Assembly (NCBI RefSeq): GCF_963678635.1
Contig: NC_087065.1
Span: 23,395,254-23,459,253 of the forward strand
DNA length: 64,000 nt
Source of the DNA: Symsagittifera roscoffensis
Taxonomy: Eukaryota; Xenacoelomorpha; Acoela; Convolutidae
Direction of reading: 5' to 3'
The notes under the pieces: model-generated
The model's database searches: none
What the model saw: the letters and a program-made list of their open reading frames with translations, nothing else
What the model was told of the DNA's origin: nothing
In this document: positions 49,596 through 61,800 of the stretch, piece after piece
Layout: the number at the start of each line of letters is the position of its first letter
Position numbering within the stretch: the stretch's first letter is position 1
Position numbers and translations under genes: made by a program

Positions 49596-49865
49596 TTTCG
49601 GCCGATATCATAGCGACTTATTGGCCTCATATTGCGTCGTTCGACGAGTGATAAAAGATTTTATGGGCGTGTCTGTGTGTGTGTGTTTTGAGGGAGAGGG
49701 GACTCAATAAACGTTTTTGATTTTTTTAGGCTTTTCATTTTCACATTTCGGCTGAATGGGTTTCAATCTATATTATATCGTCTTCGTGGCCTCATATTGT
49801 TTCTTATGACGACCAAATAAAATTTAATTTATGTGTGTTTTGAGGGCAAGGGGTACTTTTTAACT
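49596..49865 (+). repeat. Diverged tandem duplication of about 150 bp
   Basis: The blocks TTTCGGC.GA, TGGCCTCATATTG, ACGA and GTGTGTTTTGAGGG occur in the same order in 49600-49700 and 49747-49855. A short (GT)n run is embedded at 49674-49690. Confidence 0.55.
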
Positions 49866-52489
49866 CTTTATAAGTCTTAAGCCTTGTTGATTTTTTCCGG
49901 ATTCAAGGATTTCTGCTAAAATGTTTTCGGCTTTGTTACCGGTTTATATTTTTTTCGGATGCTAATTTCACATTCTATTGTCTTAGAGGCTTTCTTTTTT
50001 TCCGATTTGATATTCACGCGGAGCTAAACACGTTTTAATAGCAAATGTTGAAACGAAAACAATTTTCTCTGGAAATTTAAGTTCAAAAGTTGATTTATAT
50101 TTGAAAATCACTAGCGCAAAAGATTACAGTGACGAGAAGTATATTGCAATCGGGATTGACTTTCTTACCAGAAAGCTCTAGAATCCTTTCTTTTTTCTTC
50201 CAGCGAAATATAGGATGGAAGTCAGAATGTGTTCGGAAGAATAAAATAACATATTAACGTGAAAGTTTGCTTGAAATAACCTTGATGACTCTAGAAAGGC
50301 AAGAATTTTTCAAGCAACAGGATATACTTCACTCAGCGCTGTAAGATTTTTATTTGTTTGTGATTTCGAATAACCAAAAAACGCCATTGTACCTCTAAAA
50401 AGTTAATTGCCTTTCTGCGTTTTTCATTCAATTGCGCGTAATTTATTGACATGATTCGTTTTGTTCTGAAAGACGGATTGCTGAACACAAGGGCGCGAGG
50501 GAAAATGACTCAAAGGATATCTAGGAACCTTTTTATGTTGAGTTTCAGCCTCTGTATTAATTATAGATAGATTTTATTTGGTGGTTGTAATTATCATCAG
50601 TTAGTTATAACCGCTTAACTAAAAGCACATTCAAGGCTGCTTGTATTTGATTTATTTTGATCACTTGCATGTGATTGGTTGAAACGCCCGCTTTTTAGGG
50701 AGTTTTTACACTTGCGAAAACAAGGGTATTGCAATCGGGTACTCGACTTTTTTCCCGTAAATAACTGTGTTCACAGGACTGTGTTCAAATTTTTTACCGT
50801 CTCCTACCCTCTTAGCCTGGAGTTAACGAATACGCCTGGGGCGGCAAAGATCCAGTGTTCGAATCTGACCAGGACCTGTTTTTTTTCAAACGGTAAAAAT
50901 TCCTGTTTAAAAGAATTCGGGCTATTGTGTGTCTGCTTATGTTTTGTCGGCTCAGTTGCCAGATCTGAGAATTGTTTTTTTGTTTTTTTAAACAGTTTGA
51001 ATTGTGCTTACCTTGAGTGTTTTAGCATTCTAAAAATCTGGCAGAATTTAAATTTGTACATTGGTTGTGATTTTTTTTGTGGACTTTTAGCTTCAATTCT
51101 GTCGGCTTATTTACCTAATATTTTCTTTCCTACAAATTTCGGGAATTGTTTTTGAGATCTTACTCTTTGGCCCAAAATTTAAGTTTTGAATGTTCGAAAT
51201 CAACGTCACTTGCAACCTTTTAAAAAGTTTAATATGTTTAAACATAAAAAACTTGATTTTCTTTTTTTCTAGTTATTTCAACGACAACAACGTTCGAAGT
51301 CTTCTTTGATAGTTCTTGAGTATCTTGCTGTTTTAATCCTATACTTGTTGCAATGCAAGTGGCGCAAAGCTCAGTTTTGCCTCTCTTTTTAACTCATGTG
51401 ATTGGTAACCTACAGTTACGTGGTTCTAATGCGAAAGTCATATATCGTTTTACATCGTTTCTCAATGCTTGAAACTTCTAAGGGCTTAGTTTTGTACTTT
51501 TTAAATGCTTAACACTCCATGTTCGCGCTTAAATATGAGAAGTGCTTTATTTCTCAGTTCAAGTTGAATTCATATAGCACATCCTTGGATCATTAAATGC
51601 GTGGCTTTTAAGTGCGTGGTCACTTCTACTCATTGCGAATAAAAAACTCGCAAGAAAAAGCATTCCAGAAAAAATAAAAGTTTTTTTTTCCATTATTTAG
51701 GAGTTAGTGACTTTCATTTCTGCTAGCTTGCAATGCTTATTTTGTGCGGTATCGCAAGTGGTGTGAACCTGTGCTTTGCATCTGAATAAGATAGTTTCTA
51801 ATGTAAGTACGTTACTTTTTCTATAACTCAAAAAGCTCATTCTACCTCATAGTCTGGTCGCAATGCTTCTATGAGTTATACAGAAACCAGTTGTGATATC
51901 TCTAAAGTCACATAGCTTAAAACTTTTGATCGTTGTATTGGGGCGAGTTAACGGTTTCTGTTTCTGCAGTTGTTCAGAACTGTGAGAACTCTTCTCTTTT
52001 TTGAAACTAAATGATACATTTTTGTTTAAACTTTCAAAGAAATGATGAAATGTTTTTGTTGGATGTGATTGTTTTCTTCAGACAAATTTCAACTTTTTAA
52101 TTAGCGATTTTGGTCAATAAAATCTATAAAATCAATAAAAATCTATCAATACAGTCCAAAAGATAATTATTTCCTTGCTCAGTTTTTAAAATTAAAAGAC
52201 ATTTGATTTTCGATGGCCAATTGTTAAATTATGTGAGGTTGAATAGTGCTACTTCGGGACAACTACTTCGCTCTTAATTTCTAATATTCTTTGGGTCTTT
52301 TTACTTAATCAGTCCAAATATCCTAATTTCACGATTTCATAATATTCAATGTAGATTATACTGATGCAGAGATTAAAACACTGATAGATCTGGTTGATTT
52401 GGTTAAAACAATTGCAATCACCATCTTCTCAAGCGAAGCTCTGAATGATCCGACTGCATTTTTAGCCCTATGGATCAATAAACGCCTTT
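49866..52489. other. Intergenic, no gene recognised
   Basis: AT-rich. One 158-codon frame (50679-51155) has no domain. A tRNA-like internal promoter pair stands at about 50815-50880. A partial copy of the foldback arm (TTCTTCAGACAAATTTC.ACTTTTTAA) occurs at 52074-52110. Nothing else is supported. Confidence 0.4.
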
Positions 52490-53121
52490 TTTTGTTCCGA
52501 CTTTCGATACGAAAGTAACGGAATATTTGTGCTCGGGGTGGGTTTTTTTTTCTTCAGACAAATTTCGACTTTTTAACAAGCCATTTTTGACGGAATTTTT
52601 TTATATCATTCGAAAGCCATTGTTGTCCTGAGCTTAAATTTGAAAAGATATTTCACCTGTGATCATTTTTCGTAAAGTTATGAGGGTTTAAAGATGGCCA
52701 TTTTGACCAATTTGCGACAATTAACGCGCGATATAAGTCGCGCTATTAACGAGTAAGCGGAGATTTAATCCGTCTTAAAAATCAATCCAAACTGGTTGAA
52801 AGAAGCATATTTGCCATAATTGATTTGTTACAAGGAGCGAAATTTATTGTTTTATACTTTATATGGCGTGTGGGGGGATGATTTTCGTAGAAACTTTTTC
52901 AATTTTCAGAAAAAAAAGTTTTTCATTTTATTTTATTTCATTAATTTTTTTCTATGTTGTTTATGTTATTACTGCTCAATAAACGTTAAAAGGCAGTCGG
53001 AACTTTCAGGGCTTCGCCCTGATACGAGCAGTCTTGTTTACTTTTTGAATTCTGTTATCATCCCCCGAAACGCCATATAAAATACAAAGTGATAGATTTC
53101 GCTCCTAGTAAAGTATGAATT

Positions 53122-55473
53122 GGCGCAGAGACAATTCAGCCACAGACAATTCAGCCGATTTAAAATACAGACAATTCAGCCAAAAAAACTCAGACAATTC
53201 AGCCAAAGACAATTCGGCCGATTTAGATTAAAGAGACAAGATAAAAGGGAACAATAAAACTTTTCTAATTTGATTAGAGTCAGAAGGCTTTCAACAGTTT
53301 ACCAAAGAAATGTAAAACATCAAATAACAAATTTCGAAGATCAAAACAAACTTGCTATGCATAAAGTTTTACGAAATATGTACATTGAAGGTACACAGTT
53401 TTAAATACTTCTGTATATGGTCTCGATTGTAGTTTTTTGCGTTTTGAACGAGTTTATCATTTGCTATTGAATACTTGGGCTTCTGTTTTCTGATAATATC
53501 ACCGGACATCAGTCTCTCTACATTAATTTCGGCGTTTTTTTGCTCATCTTTGAATCGGGTGATCAACTTGGGGAGGGCTGGATGCTTTGTCGATACGAAC
53601 TTATTGAAGCTGCCATTCCATGCCTCCAACGCATTGTTCGTACGAGGTTCTCCGCTGAGCACCCGATTGAAAACGTTCCAATCGGCAATGTCAAACTTTG
53701 GTTTGACGCGTCTATTTCCTCGACAAGCACCAATATAGGTGTCTTCGAAGTAGTCTGATAGACTCTGGAACTCCTCTGAGGGATCCTCTTTTCGGAGCGC
53801 CTCAAACGCGAAAATAACGTCGTCAATGGGAACGAATGCCAAGCAAATCATTTTTTTGACATTCAGTCGAAACTCATCATCGTCCATGTACTTGCGCGAA
53901 AAACCAATTTTTTGTACATTGCGCCATACTGCTTGGCCCAGGTGGAAGAAACAGAATTTAATTTCTGTATCAGGCTGCATTTTTTTTATGGCGTTGCGAA
54001 CAGCGGCTTCAAAGTCAATGACTACTTTTTTTCCAAATTGCTCTAAGCAGCCAAAAAGTTTTTCGTAAGTGTCTTGCGTCTTATTGGGCAGCAGAGCATA
54101 CACCAAGGGTATAACTGCGTTTTCGATTACACCATGAATAGTATAAACTTGGTAAAAGACGTCTGGTGCCACTGAAAACGTTCCATCGCAATGACAGATT
54201 TCCGACTGAGAAAGCAAATCAAGCGCTGGTAGTGTTGCAAAAACTAAAACTCGACTGTCCGACTTACCAGAATCAAAATACAGGAACGTATCACCGCTGT
54301 GTGCGAGTTTGAGAGGTTCAGGAATTTCGTCGACGCTCTCAAGGTTTTTTGGTTTTGGCATTGTTTCCAAAGCTTGCTGCCTGATTCGGTTTATACTTCG
54401 AAGGGATGTTGAGTAACTCGGTATTGTGAGCGCTGCATAAAGAGGCAGGTCAATTTGGGCGTTGAAAACAATCTGTCGGGGAGCGTTACCGGTGTTTGCG
54501 GCTTTTTCTCGAACTTCATTAGCAAATTTCTTGGCTTGAATTTTTGAGGGGCTCGGTAAATGAGCGTGCTCGGTTTTTAAGGTAAATTCTTGCTGTTCGT
54601 CCAAATAACCCACTGCTCTACAATTTCCAAATGTACATAGCCATTTAATGAGACCGTTCTTAAGTTGGTTTTTTTCACGGTATCTATAACCGTCGAGACA
54701 AAGATGTTTTTTTCCGCGTTCAGATATTACGAATTCCATTTTACGTCAACTTTTGCTAAATGTGAATGAATGAGAATGATTCGGATACTAATCAACCAGT
54801 TGTTCAAGCTACTTGATAATGAAATTTAATCAATGTTAATTGTGTCAATGGACCATTTAACTGCAAAAAGTAGGCGCTAAACGCGGTACTGGTTTCTGGT
54901 TGGTCAATATTTTAATCGCAATTAGTTTATCTTTTAAAAAAGTTTAAGTATCAAATTAGTTTCAACCAACTACCCAAATTACCTGATAGGCGGTTGCACC
55001 CTCCCCCGCCTAAGGCATGATAAGAATATCAGCGTAACTGTGTGGCCAGTACGTGGTAGGGTGGTCAGCCCTTTAACTGATATCCTTTTTGACCGCCTGT
55101 AAATTCCCAATTTCGGGTCTGCTTTCGTGTAAATTGGTTAACTTTTAAGTATTGCGCAGTTTTTTGTAGAGTTCGATTTTTGCTTAACTATTATTCCAAA
55201 ATTGGAAACATAATGAGTTGTATAAAGTTTTATTATGCTTAGGCATTTTTGGTTCTGTTAATTTTAATTGTTTTAGATGCATTTGAAAGGAATTACTTAT
55301 AAGTCGTCTAATGAAAGATTTGATGTTTTGCCGCATGTGAAAAGTTTTTGCGCGCACGTTTTAAAACTTTAAAACTGTCTGAATAGTCTTTGGCCGAATT
55401 GTCTTACTCATTTTGACTGAATTGTCTGAATTTGAAATTGGCTGAATTGTCTGTGGCCGAATTGTCTGAACGC
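53122..55473 (-). mobile_element. FLYWCH-MULE DNA transposon (2352 bp)
   Basis: The termini are about 100-bp inverted repeats (53122-53230 and 55373-55473), each made of spaced copies of AGACAATTCAGCC. The element is flanked by the 9-bp direct repeat GTATGAATT (53113-53121 and 55474-55482), the duplication size typical of Mutator-like elements. It encodes a single transposase. Confidence 0.88.
53369..54739 (-). CDS. MULE transposase with N-terminal FLYWCH zinc finger (456 aa)
   Basis: ATG at 54739. Residues 1-62 form a FLYWCH finger (GYRYREKNQLKNGLIKWLC, C35, C40, H58, H60) that probably binds the terminal repeats. Residues 150-275 are the MULE transposase core, with SEICHCDGTF (D185), YALLPNKTQDTYEKLF, KKVVIDFEAAVRNA (D242) and KFCFFHLGQAVWRNVQ. 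The C-terminal half includes NALEAWNGSFNKFV. The frame has no stops and length fits the family. With terminal repeats and target duplication intact the copy may be young or still active. Its minus-strand transcript would start within about 730 bp of the right inverted repeat. Confidence 0.88.
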   Translation of the reverse strand: MEFVISERGKKHLCLDGYRYREKNQLKNGLIKWLCTFGNCRAVGYLDEQQEFTLKTEHAHLPSPSKIQAKKFANEVREKAANTGNAPRQIVFNAQIDLPLYAALTIPSYSTSLRSINRIRQQALETMPKPKNLESVDEIPEPLKLAHSGDTFLYFDSGKSDSRVLVFATLPALDLLSQSEICHCDGTFSVAPDVFYQVYTIHGVIENAVIPLVYALLPNKTQDTYEKLFGCLEQFGKKVVIDFEAAVRNAIKKMQPDTEIKFCFFHLGQAVWRNVQKIGFSRKYMDDDEFRLNVKKMICLAFVPIDDVIFAFEALRKEDPSEEFQSLSDYFEDTYIGACRGNRRVKPKFDIADWNVFNRVLSGEPRTNNALEAWNGSFNKFVSTKHPALPKLITRFKDEQKNAEINVERLMSGDIIRKQKPKYSIANDKLVQNAKNYNRDHIQKYLKLCTFNVHIS

Positions 55474-55812
55474 GTATGAATTATAACAAAAAGCTTGCTT
55501 CAACCAATTTGGAACAAATTCTAAGACGGATTAAATATCCACTTACGCGTTGATAGTGCGAAATATATTGCGCGTTAATTGTGCCAAATTGCCTAAAATG
55601 TCAATCTTTAAATCCCCATATTTTTACGAAAAATGATGATAGGTGAATTATCTTTTTAAATTTAAGCTCAGTTCAACAATATTCTTGAACGACATTTAAA
55701 AAATTCCGTCAAAAATGGCTAGTTAAAAAGTCGAAATTTGATTGAAAAAAAAACACCCCGAGCAAAAGTTTTCCGTCATTTTCGTTGCGAAAGTCGTAGT
55801 AAAAACAATAAA

Positions 55813-58800
55813 GTTTGATCATGAATGTGTGGCAACGACTATTTAGTTGTATGCAAAACACTTGTTGGTATAAACATTGGTTTTTTGATCTCAGAACGTT
55901 CGGAGGAAGTGATACCACAAAAAAGTTCCTTTGGGAAAAACTTTAAGAAATGTAGCTTGTGCAACCTATCGGAGGGTTGCAACCTATCGGAGGCCTATTG
56001 CAATGAAAGGACAATTTTGAAGGAGGAAGAAACGTGCAACAACTGAAATATATTACTACAACGCATTCTGACATTTAGTAAAATTTTTGACATTAGGGAG
56101 TTTAATGACATTAGGGAGGTTCAAATTAGGATTTTTCTTAACGGAGTATTTTCCGGAGCTAATTAAACCTTGGAAATGGTCAATTGAATGGTATAAATAG
56201 TTCGGTACGAAGTGCCACTAATACTTAGCAACAAAAAGTTCCTTCCTGTTACCCGTCCTGTTAGTACAAATATTGTGTGTAATTGTTCAAAGTGAAAACT
56301 AGAAAAACAGAGAACATTTACTTTTTCAGTACTTTTTCACTTGTTTTAAGCTTTTTGATTCTAGCACAAAAAACGCGAGTGAACACGTTAAATTTAAAAT
56401 TTTTGACAAAAACCCCCATTTAGCCTAATGATGTCCCATACAAGCGATTGATCGTTATTCTGAAATTCTTCTGGCCTTATGCTGGTTCCCAGCTGTTTTT
56501 AAGTTTCAAAAAATGTCAGCTTATTAATTGTCTGCCTATGTTATGTTAGCTTAGTTGCCCCATCTTAGAGTTTTTCCCGTATGCAGTTTTCATTAGTTTT
56601 TTAAATGTTTTCCTTTAGTCCTGCAATTTCTAATTCCTCTAACCTTTGCTTAAAAACTTTCGACCTAAATAATTTCGGCTTATATTTTATATTTTATTGG
56701 CTTACTAATCTAATTTTGGGTCCTTCGAGGGAAACATAATTTGTATGCTTTCCTCCGGGTCGCACAAACCGTTTAAAATCCCAGAATAGATTTTTGAGTT
56801 CAAAATTTTTCATGACAACAATTTTATTTTTGCTTGATAAACGGTTTTGAATTTCAATAAACGCAGTCTAATTTGTTTCTGAACGTGTTCTGGACGAGCT
56901 CCGCTTGGACTCTTGTGTTAAAAATTGCTAAGATAAAAAAACACCCTGAGCACAAAATTCCGTCAATTTTTTCGAGAGTCAGAGCAATTAGCTTAATTGG
57001 CTATGTTGAAGAGAAAGTTTCTATTAAAATTGAGCAGAGGTTATTAAATTTCAACTAGTTTACATGAATCTGTTAAAAGAGGACAATTCTTTAGATGTTA
57101 ATTTTACAATTTTGTACCACGTGATCTTTTAATATAGTTCAAACCGCGGCTTCACCTTTTAAAAATCTGCGTCAAATACATTTTTACAGTTCTGCTTGAT
57201 ATTAAAACTTTAAACATCAAAAATAATTTATTATTAATTTGCACTTAAAAAAGCTATAATAGTGAATCTGATACTCCACCAATATGCATGTGTTAGAGTA
57301 TTCCACTATTATTTTTTTTGGTGGATAAAACAAGTCCTTTTGAAAAAATCGAGAATAGCCATTGAAAAATTTCATTTTTTCGATAGCTCTTGATTTTTTT
57401 GAATTCAATGAAGCATTTTTCAAAAAGAACATAAAAAAAAAACAAACAGATAGTTGGCTGCTGTGTAAATAGCATCGAATTTTTTTACCACCAAGATAAA
57501 AAATAATATTAACAAAAGTAAGCTGAAAATAGATTTAAAGACATTAAAACAAAATGAAAAATCAAAATTGAAGTGAATTTAGTAAAAGGCTTTTTAATTA
57601 GGTGATGCGTGGTAATTATAGATAATTATACGTTAAAAATCCAGAAGAAGTAATTTGAGTGTCGAAATTGAGATGTCAGTGTCACCGAGTTAATGCTTTC
57701 GGAGCAATGTTTTCGACCTTTTAAACTCAAATAAGGGCAAACTAACTAACAACGACAGCTGGTTATTGTGCAAAGAGCACAGAAAATTTCCACCGCAACT
57801 TGTAAATAAAACAAGCTCTCAATATTTCAAATTGTTTCTTATTTCGTGGTGTGATAAGATCGGAGTGCAATCCTAGAAATTTGTCAGTTTTGAGGTTTAT
57901 TCTAAAATAGGTAAATTCGGCAACAGCTTTCCTCGAAAAATGAAAAAAACTAATAAAATTTAAAAAATCGAATTTTCATTTTTTGTTTCAGAAAGTTTTT
58001 AATTCATCTGAAAGCCGTTAAATAATTTTCAAAAACTAATTTTAATGAAGCAACTTAATTTCCCGGTGAAACTTAAGTAGAATACGAGCCCGAGTCTCTC
58101 GCTTAACTCGTTCGATAATAGACAAAACTCAAATATTTCGAACCAGTTTTTCTCGACACTGCGAAAACATAAATTTTTAAGGTCATTCGAGGGGGGAACT
58201 TTAGGGTGTAATACTGGTTCTAATTTCTCTAGTTGAAGTAACTAAATATCATCCAGTTTTCATTTTTCTTTCTGAATTTTTCAAACCAAGATGATACGCG
58301 CATCTCGGTCTAAATCACAAGCAAATTTGAAGCAAGCTTGGTAAAATTAAGGGTTTTCTTTTGTTTAGGCAGCCTTCTTAGTCAGTTCTGGTGTATTCAA
58401 AACCAGAAATACAAAAGTACGATCTCCGATCTTAAACATGTGAGCAAACACTTCAGAAGCTTCACGCAAAAACACTGCCAGTGACAAATTCGAATATGTT
58501 TGTAACTTTCTAAGTCTGTAATCAGTTAATATAAAGTTATGTTTTTCAGGCTGAACGGGAGTTTCTGAAAAGGAACACTTGTAATTTTATATCGTGCTAC
58601 ATTATCGAATCTTCTGCTGATTTGCAAAATTTTTAAGGGTATTTATTAGGTTGTTTTCAAATCAGCGAATCAGGCTGAAAGTGATATCAAAAGGATAAGC
58701 AAGTTAATTTGACCTTGGCCGCAAAAACAGGTACTGTCTGAGTTGCTTTGACCTTCGCAACAAATCCAATTCACAATTTCGCAGCAACGCTAACCGAGCA

Positions 58801-58882
58801 CCGTATAATTGTTATCACCAAGTTGTGTCGGAGGACTTTTTTTATTACTGGGATTGTTCAACTAAGCTTGCGTTTTCTGGCG
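55813..58882. other. Intergenic, no gene recognised
   Basis: AT-rich sequence. It contains two short direct repeats (CAACCTATCGGAGG at about 55960-56000; GACATTAGGGAG at 56088-56120) and a small piece of the foldback arm. The last part is the upstream region of the LDLa gene; no promoter motif could be assigned. Confidence 0.4.
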
Positions 58883-61800
58883 ATGGCTCGCCTTAAGTTA
58901 TACCTAATTTGTATACTGGGTTTGTTTCCTGCCGAACTCCTCGTTGAGGCTGAAGCTGAAAATGTAACTGATATAGGTAAGAATTACAGAATTTCAGTGC
59001 TTTCTCAATATAAATAAAACAGTGCTAGAGCTAAATAAAATTGTTGAGTGGATGAATTATTGCTCAAGTTTTTGTTTTAAGATGTCGAGGCGAAGAAACT
59101 GCAAATTTTGAGGACTAGGAGGAAATTGGAACTCGAAGGGAAAAGCGTAAGTAGAGACCTTGGGTTTCTTTTAGCTTTTATTATATTAAGTTGCAAAAAC
59201 CAAGGGATTTGTTGCTATGTTCTTTTTTCTAGGAACTCCTGAAGAAATCTCTTTCCGGCACTGACTTGACCGTGAGAGCTGGTCCTCCCAACCAAAGTCC
59301 GTGCAGCTCCTCGGAGTACACGTGCTCTTCGGGAGTCATCTGTATCAGCATTGGCAGCCTCTGCGACTCAAGGTCCGATTGTGGCGACAAGTCGGACGAG
59401 TCTGACTGTTTCGTCTACCCAGAGAAGCCGACACCAGAAGACAAGTGCCGACCCACTCAATTCAGATGTGCGGATAATAAAGGCTGTATCGACACAAAGT
59501 ACAGGTCAAGTACAATTTTTCACCTGAAGGCTTTAAGATTTGCGTCGCTGTTCTAACTAGGGTGCTAGCGTGGATTTAGTTGATGGGCATTAATGTCTGT
59601 ATAGTATACTTAATGCTGTAGATTTGGTATCTCAATTTTGTTATCCTTCCTTTCAATAATTTGTAACGTCATCTTTATAAATCAAATTCAACGCTTGTTA
59701 CGATATATTTAATGGTTACCAGCCTAAATTGAAATGGTTATCCAAATACTTTATTTAGAATTTTGAAATAATTTTATGTAGTGAGGTGAACCACCTCGCG
59801 GAATGAGCAAGAATCAGGGTTGAACTTTTGCAACGTTGCAGTGTAAAACTTTCAGAACAAACCTTGTTTTTTTGAGGCCACATCAGTCAGAACATAAACA
59901 ATTCAATGTTAATTGTTTCAGGTGTGACAATATCCCAGACTGTCTGGATCGATCAGATGAAGATGGATGTGTTGTTCCTCCGACCATCTGCACTTCAGGA
60001 GCATTTCAGTGCAACTCAGGTTGGCTAATACGATACGAAGACTGAAATGTTCTTTAAATTATTTTGGTTCTGCTGACAGAATTTTGCAAGTATTTAACGT
60101 GATGCTGCTATGCAGACTGACGCAGATCTAGGAATTTCTCGAGGAGAAGGGGGGATTTCAAAAATTTTACCGGCCTTTTTTTTAGGTCGGCCAAATTGAT
60201 TTTCTGAACTCCTCCCAAACCACTATAAGAGAACCGCTACAAACAACGTTTTGGCCAAATTTTCTGCGCCGTAGGCAAAATTTTGAAAAACAGGCTTAAA
60301 ATAGCGTTTTTAGACACTTTTTGGAAAACGTCGACCAAAAAATCGCGTTTTTTTGCGCGCTCTCCCCCTCAAAATTAGTGTAGATTGGCGCCAAAGGTGC
60401 CTTCAGAAAAATTTTAAGGTCATTCAGCGAAAAATCTAAAGATCCATTTTTGGCTGACTGACCTTATCTCAAAATATTACAAAGTGGGGTCCCTGTGGGT
60501 CGGCAGGAGGTCCAATCCCTGAGACATGCAATTATGGAGACATACAATTATGGATTTATAATAAGAAGCAAAAAGATCGGACAGACAAATTTATTTGAAA
60601 TGAGCAATACCTTAAAGGAAAAATTTTGCATGCAGAAGAAAATTTCCTAGGCCAAGTTTGAATCTCAAGATTGTCTGAAACTTGAAAATTGCACGCAAAA
60701 CTCAGTTTAAATTCAGAGTTTGCCCTTTTTAATTAATTCTGTCCGCCCGAACTTTTTGCAACTCTATAACTGCATGTTTTTTGGTGGTTTTTGGGTTAAG
60801 CTTTGGATGTATTGGGATTATTGGAACCTAGACATATTTAAAAAAAAAGATGATCTAGGGATTATTAAAGACCCGGATTAGAGAAATCTGCACCCCAGGC
60901 AAAATTTGAAAGCGTTCACCTAAATATGGTAAAAATTGGGTGGCCACTATAGAAAGTTTCCGAAAACTAATTGTGGTTGAAAATAACATAGAACTAAAAC
61001 AAAATTGAACTGCAAGAATTAGAAAGGCACTAGAAATAATAGAATTGCTTTCTGAACAATGTGCTTCGTGATTCAAGGTAAATGCATTCCTGACTCAAGT
61101 TTTTGTGATGGATACAACGATTGCGAAGACGGATTTGATGAATTGTTTTGCAAGAAGCCGCCTACATGTTGGGAAAATGAGTATACTTGTGCTAACGGCC
61201 AGTGCGTTTCTGCGAGTTGTGTATGCAACGGAGTACGAGATTGCGACGATGGTTCTGACGAAGGTCGATATTGTTCCACGGTTCGTCCGCCTCCAATCCA
61301 ACGATGTGGGCAGAACGAATACACATGTTCCAATGGCCAGTGCGTTTCTGAGAGTTGTGTATGCAATGGAGTACTAGATTGCGACGATGGTTCTGACGAA
61401 GGTCGATATTGCTCCACGGTTCGTCCGCCTCCAATCCAACGATGTCGGCAGAACGAATACACTTGTTCCAATGGCCAGTGCGTTTCTGAGAGTTGTGTAT
61501 GCAATGGAGTACTAGATTGCGACGATGGTTCTGACGAAGGTCGATATTGCTCCACGGTTCGTCCGCCTCCAATCCAACGATGTCGTCAGTACGAATACAC
61601 TTGTTCCAATGGTCAGTGCGTTTCTGAGAGTTGTTTATGCAACGGAGTAAGAGATTGCGATGATGGTTCTGATGAAGGTCGATATTGCTCCACGGTTCGT
61701 CCGCCTCCAATCCAACGATGTCGGCAGAACGAATACACATGTTCCAATGGTCAGTGCGTTTCTGAGAGTTGTTTATGCAACGGAGTAAGAGATTGCGATG

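Larger units (their letters stand above)
52490..55812. mobile_element. Foldback (long-inverted-repeat) element carrying a nested MULE
   Basis: The left arm (about 52490-52882) is the reverse complement of the right arm, which is split into 53055-53121 and 55483-55812 by the MULE. Matching blocks include CGACTTTCG...GTGCTCGGGGTG, ATTTAATCCGTCTTA, CAAGGAGCGAAAT and TTTATATGGCGT. Arms are about 390 bp with about 170 bp of loop, giving roughly 960 bp without the insertion. The loop has no ORF and contains a CAGGGCTTCGCCCTG hairpin (53009-53023). An isolated piece of the outer arm also lies at about 56938-56985. Confidence 0.75.

Noticed and set aside
50679-51155. 158-codon plus-strand ORF as a gene
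   Set aside because: No domain, no splice context, Phe/Leu/Ser/Cys composition typical of AT-rich noncoding DNA, and it overlaps a possible tRNA-like element.
53475-54068. Plus-strand ORFs of 70-90 codons inside the MULE
   Set aside because: They are antisense to the transposase, whose motifs are on the minus strand.
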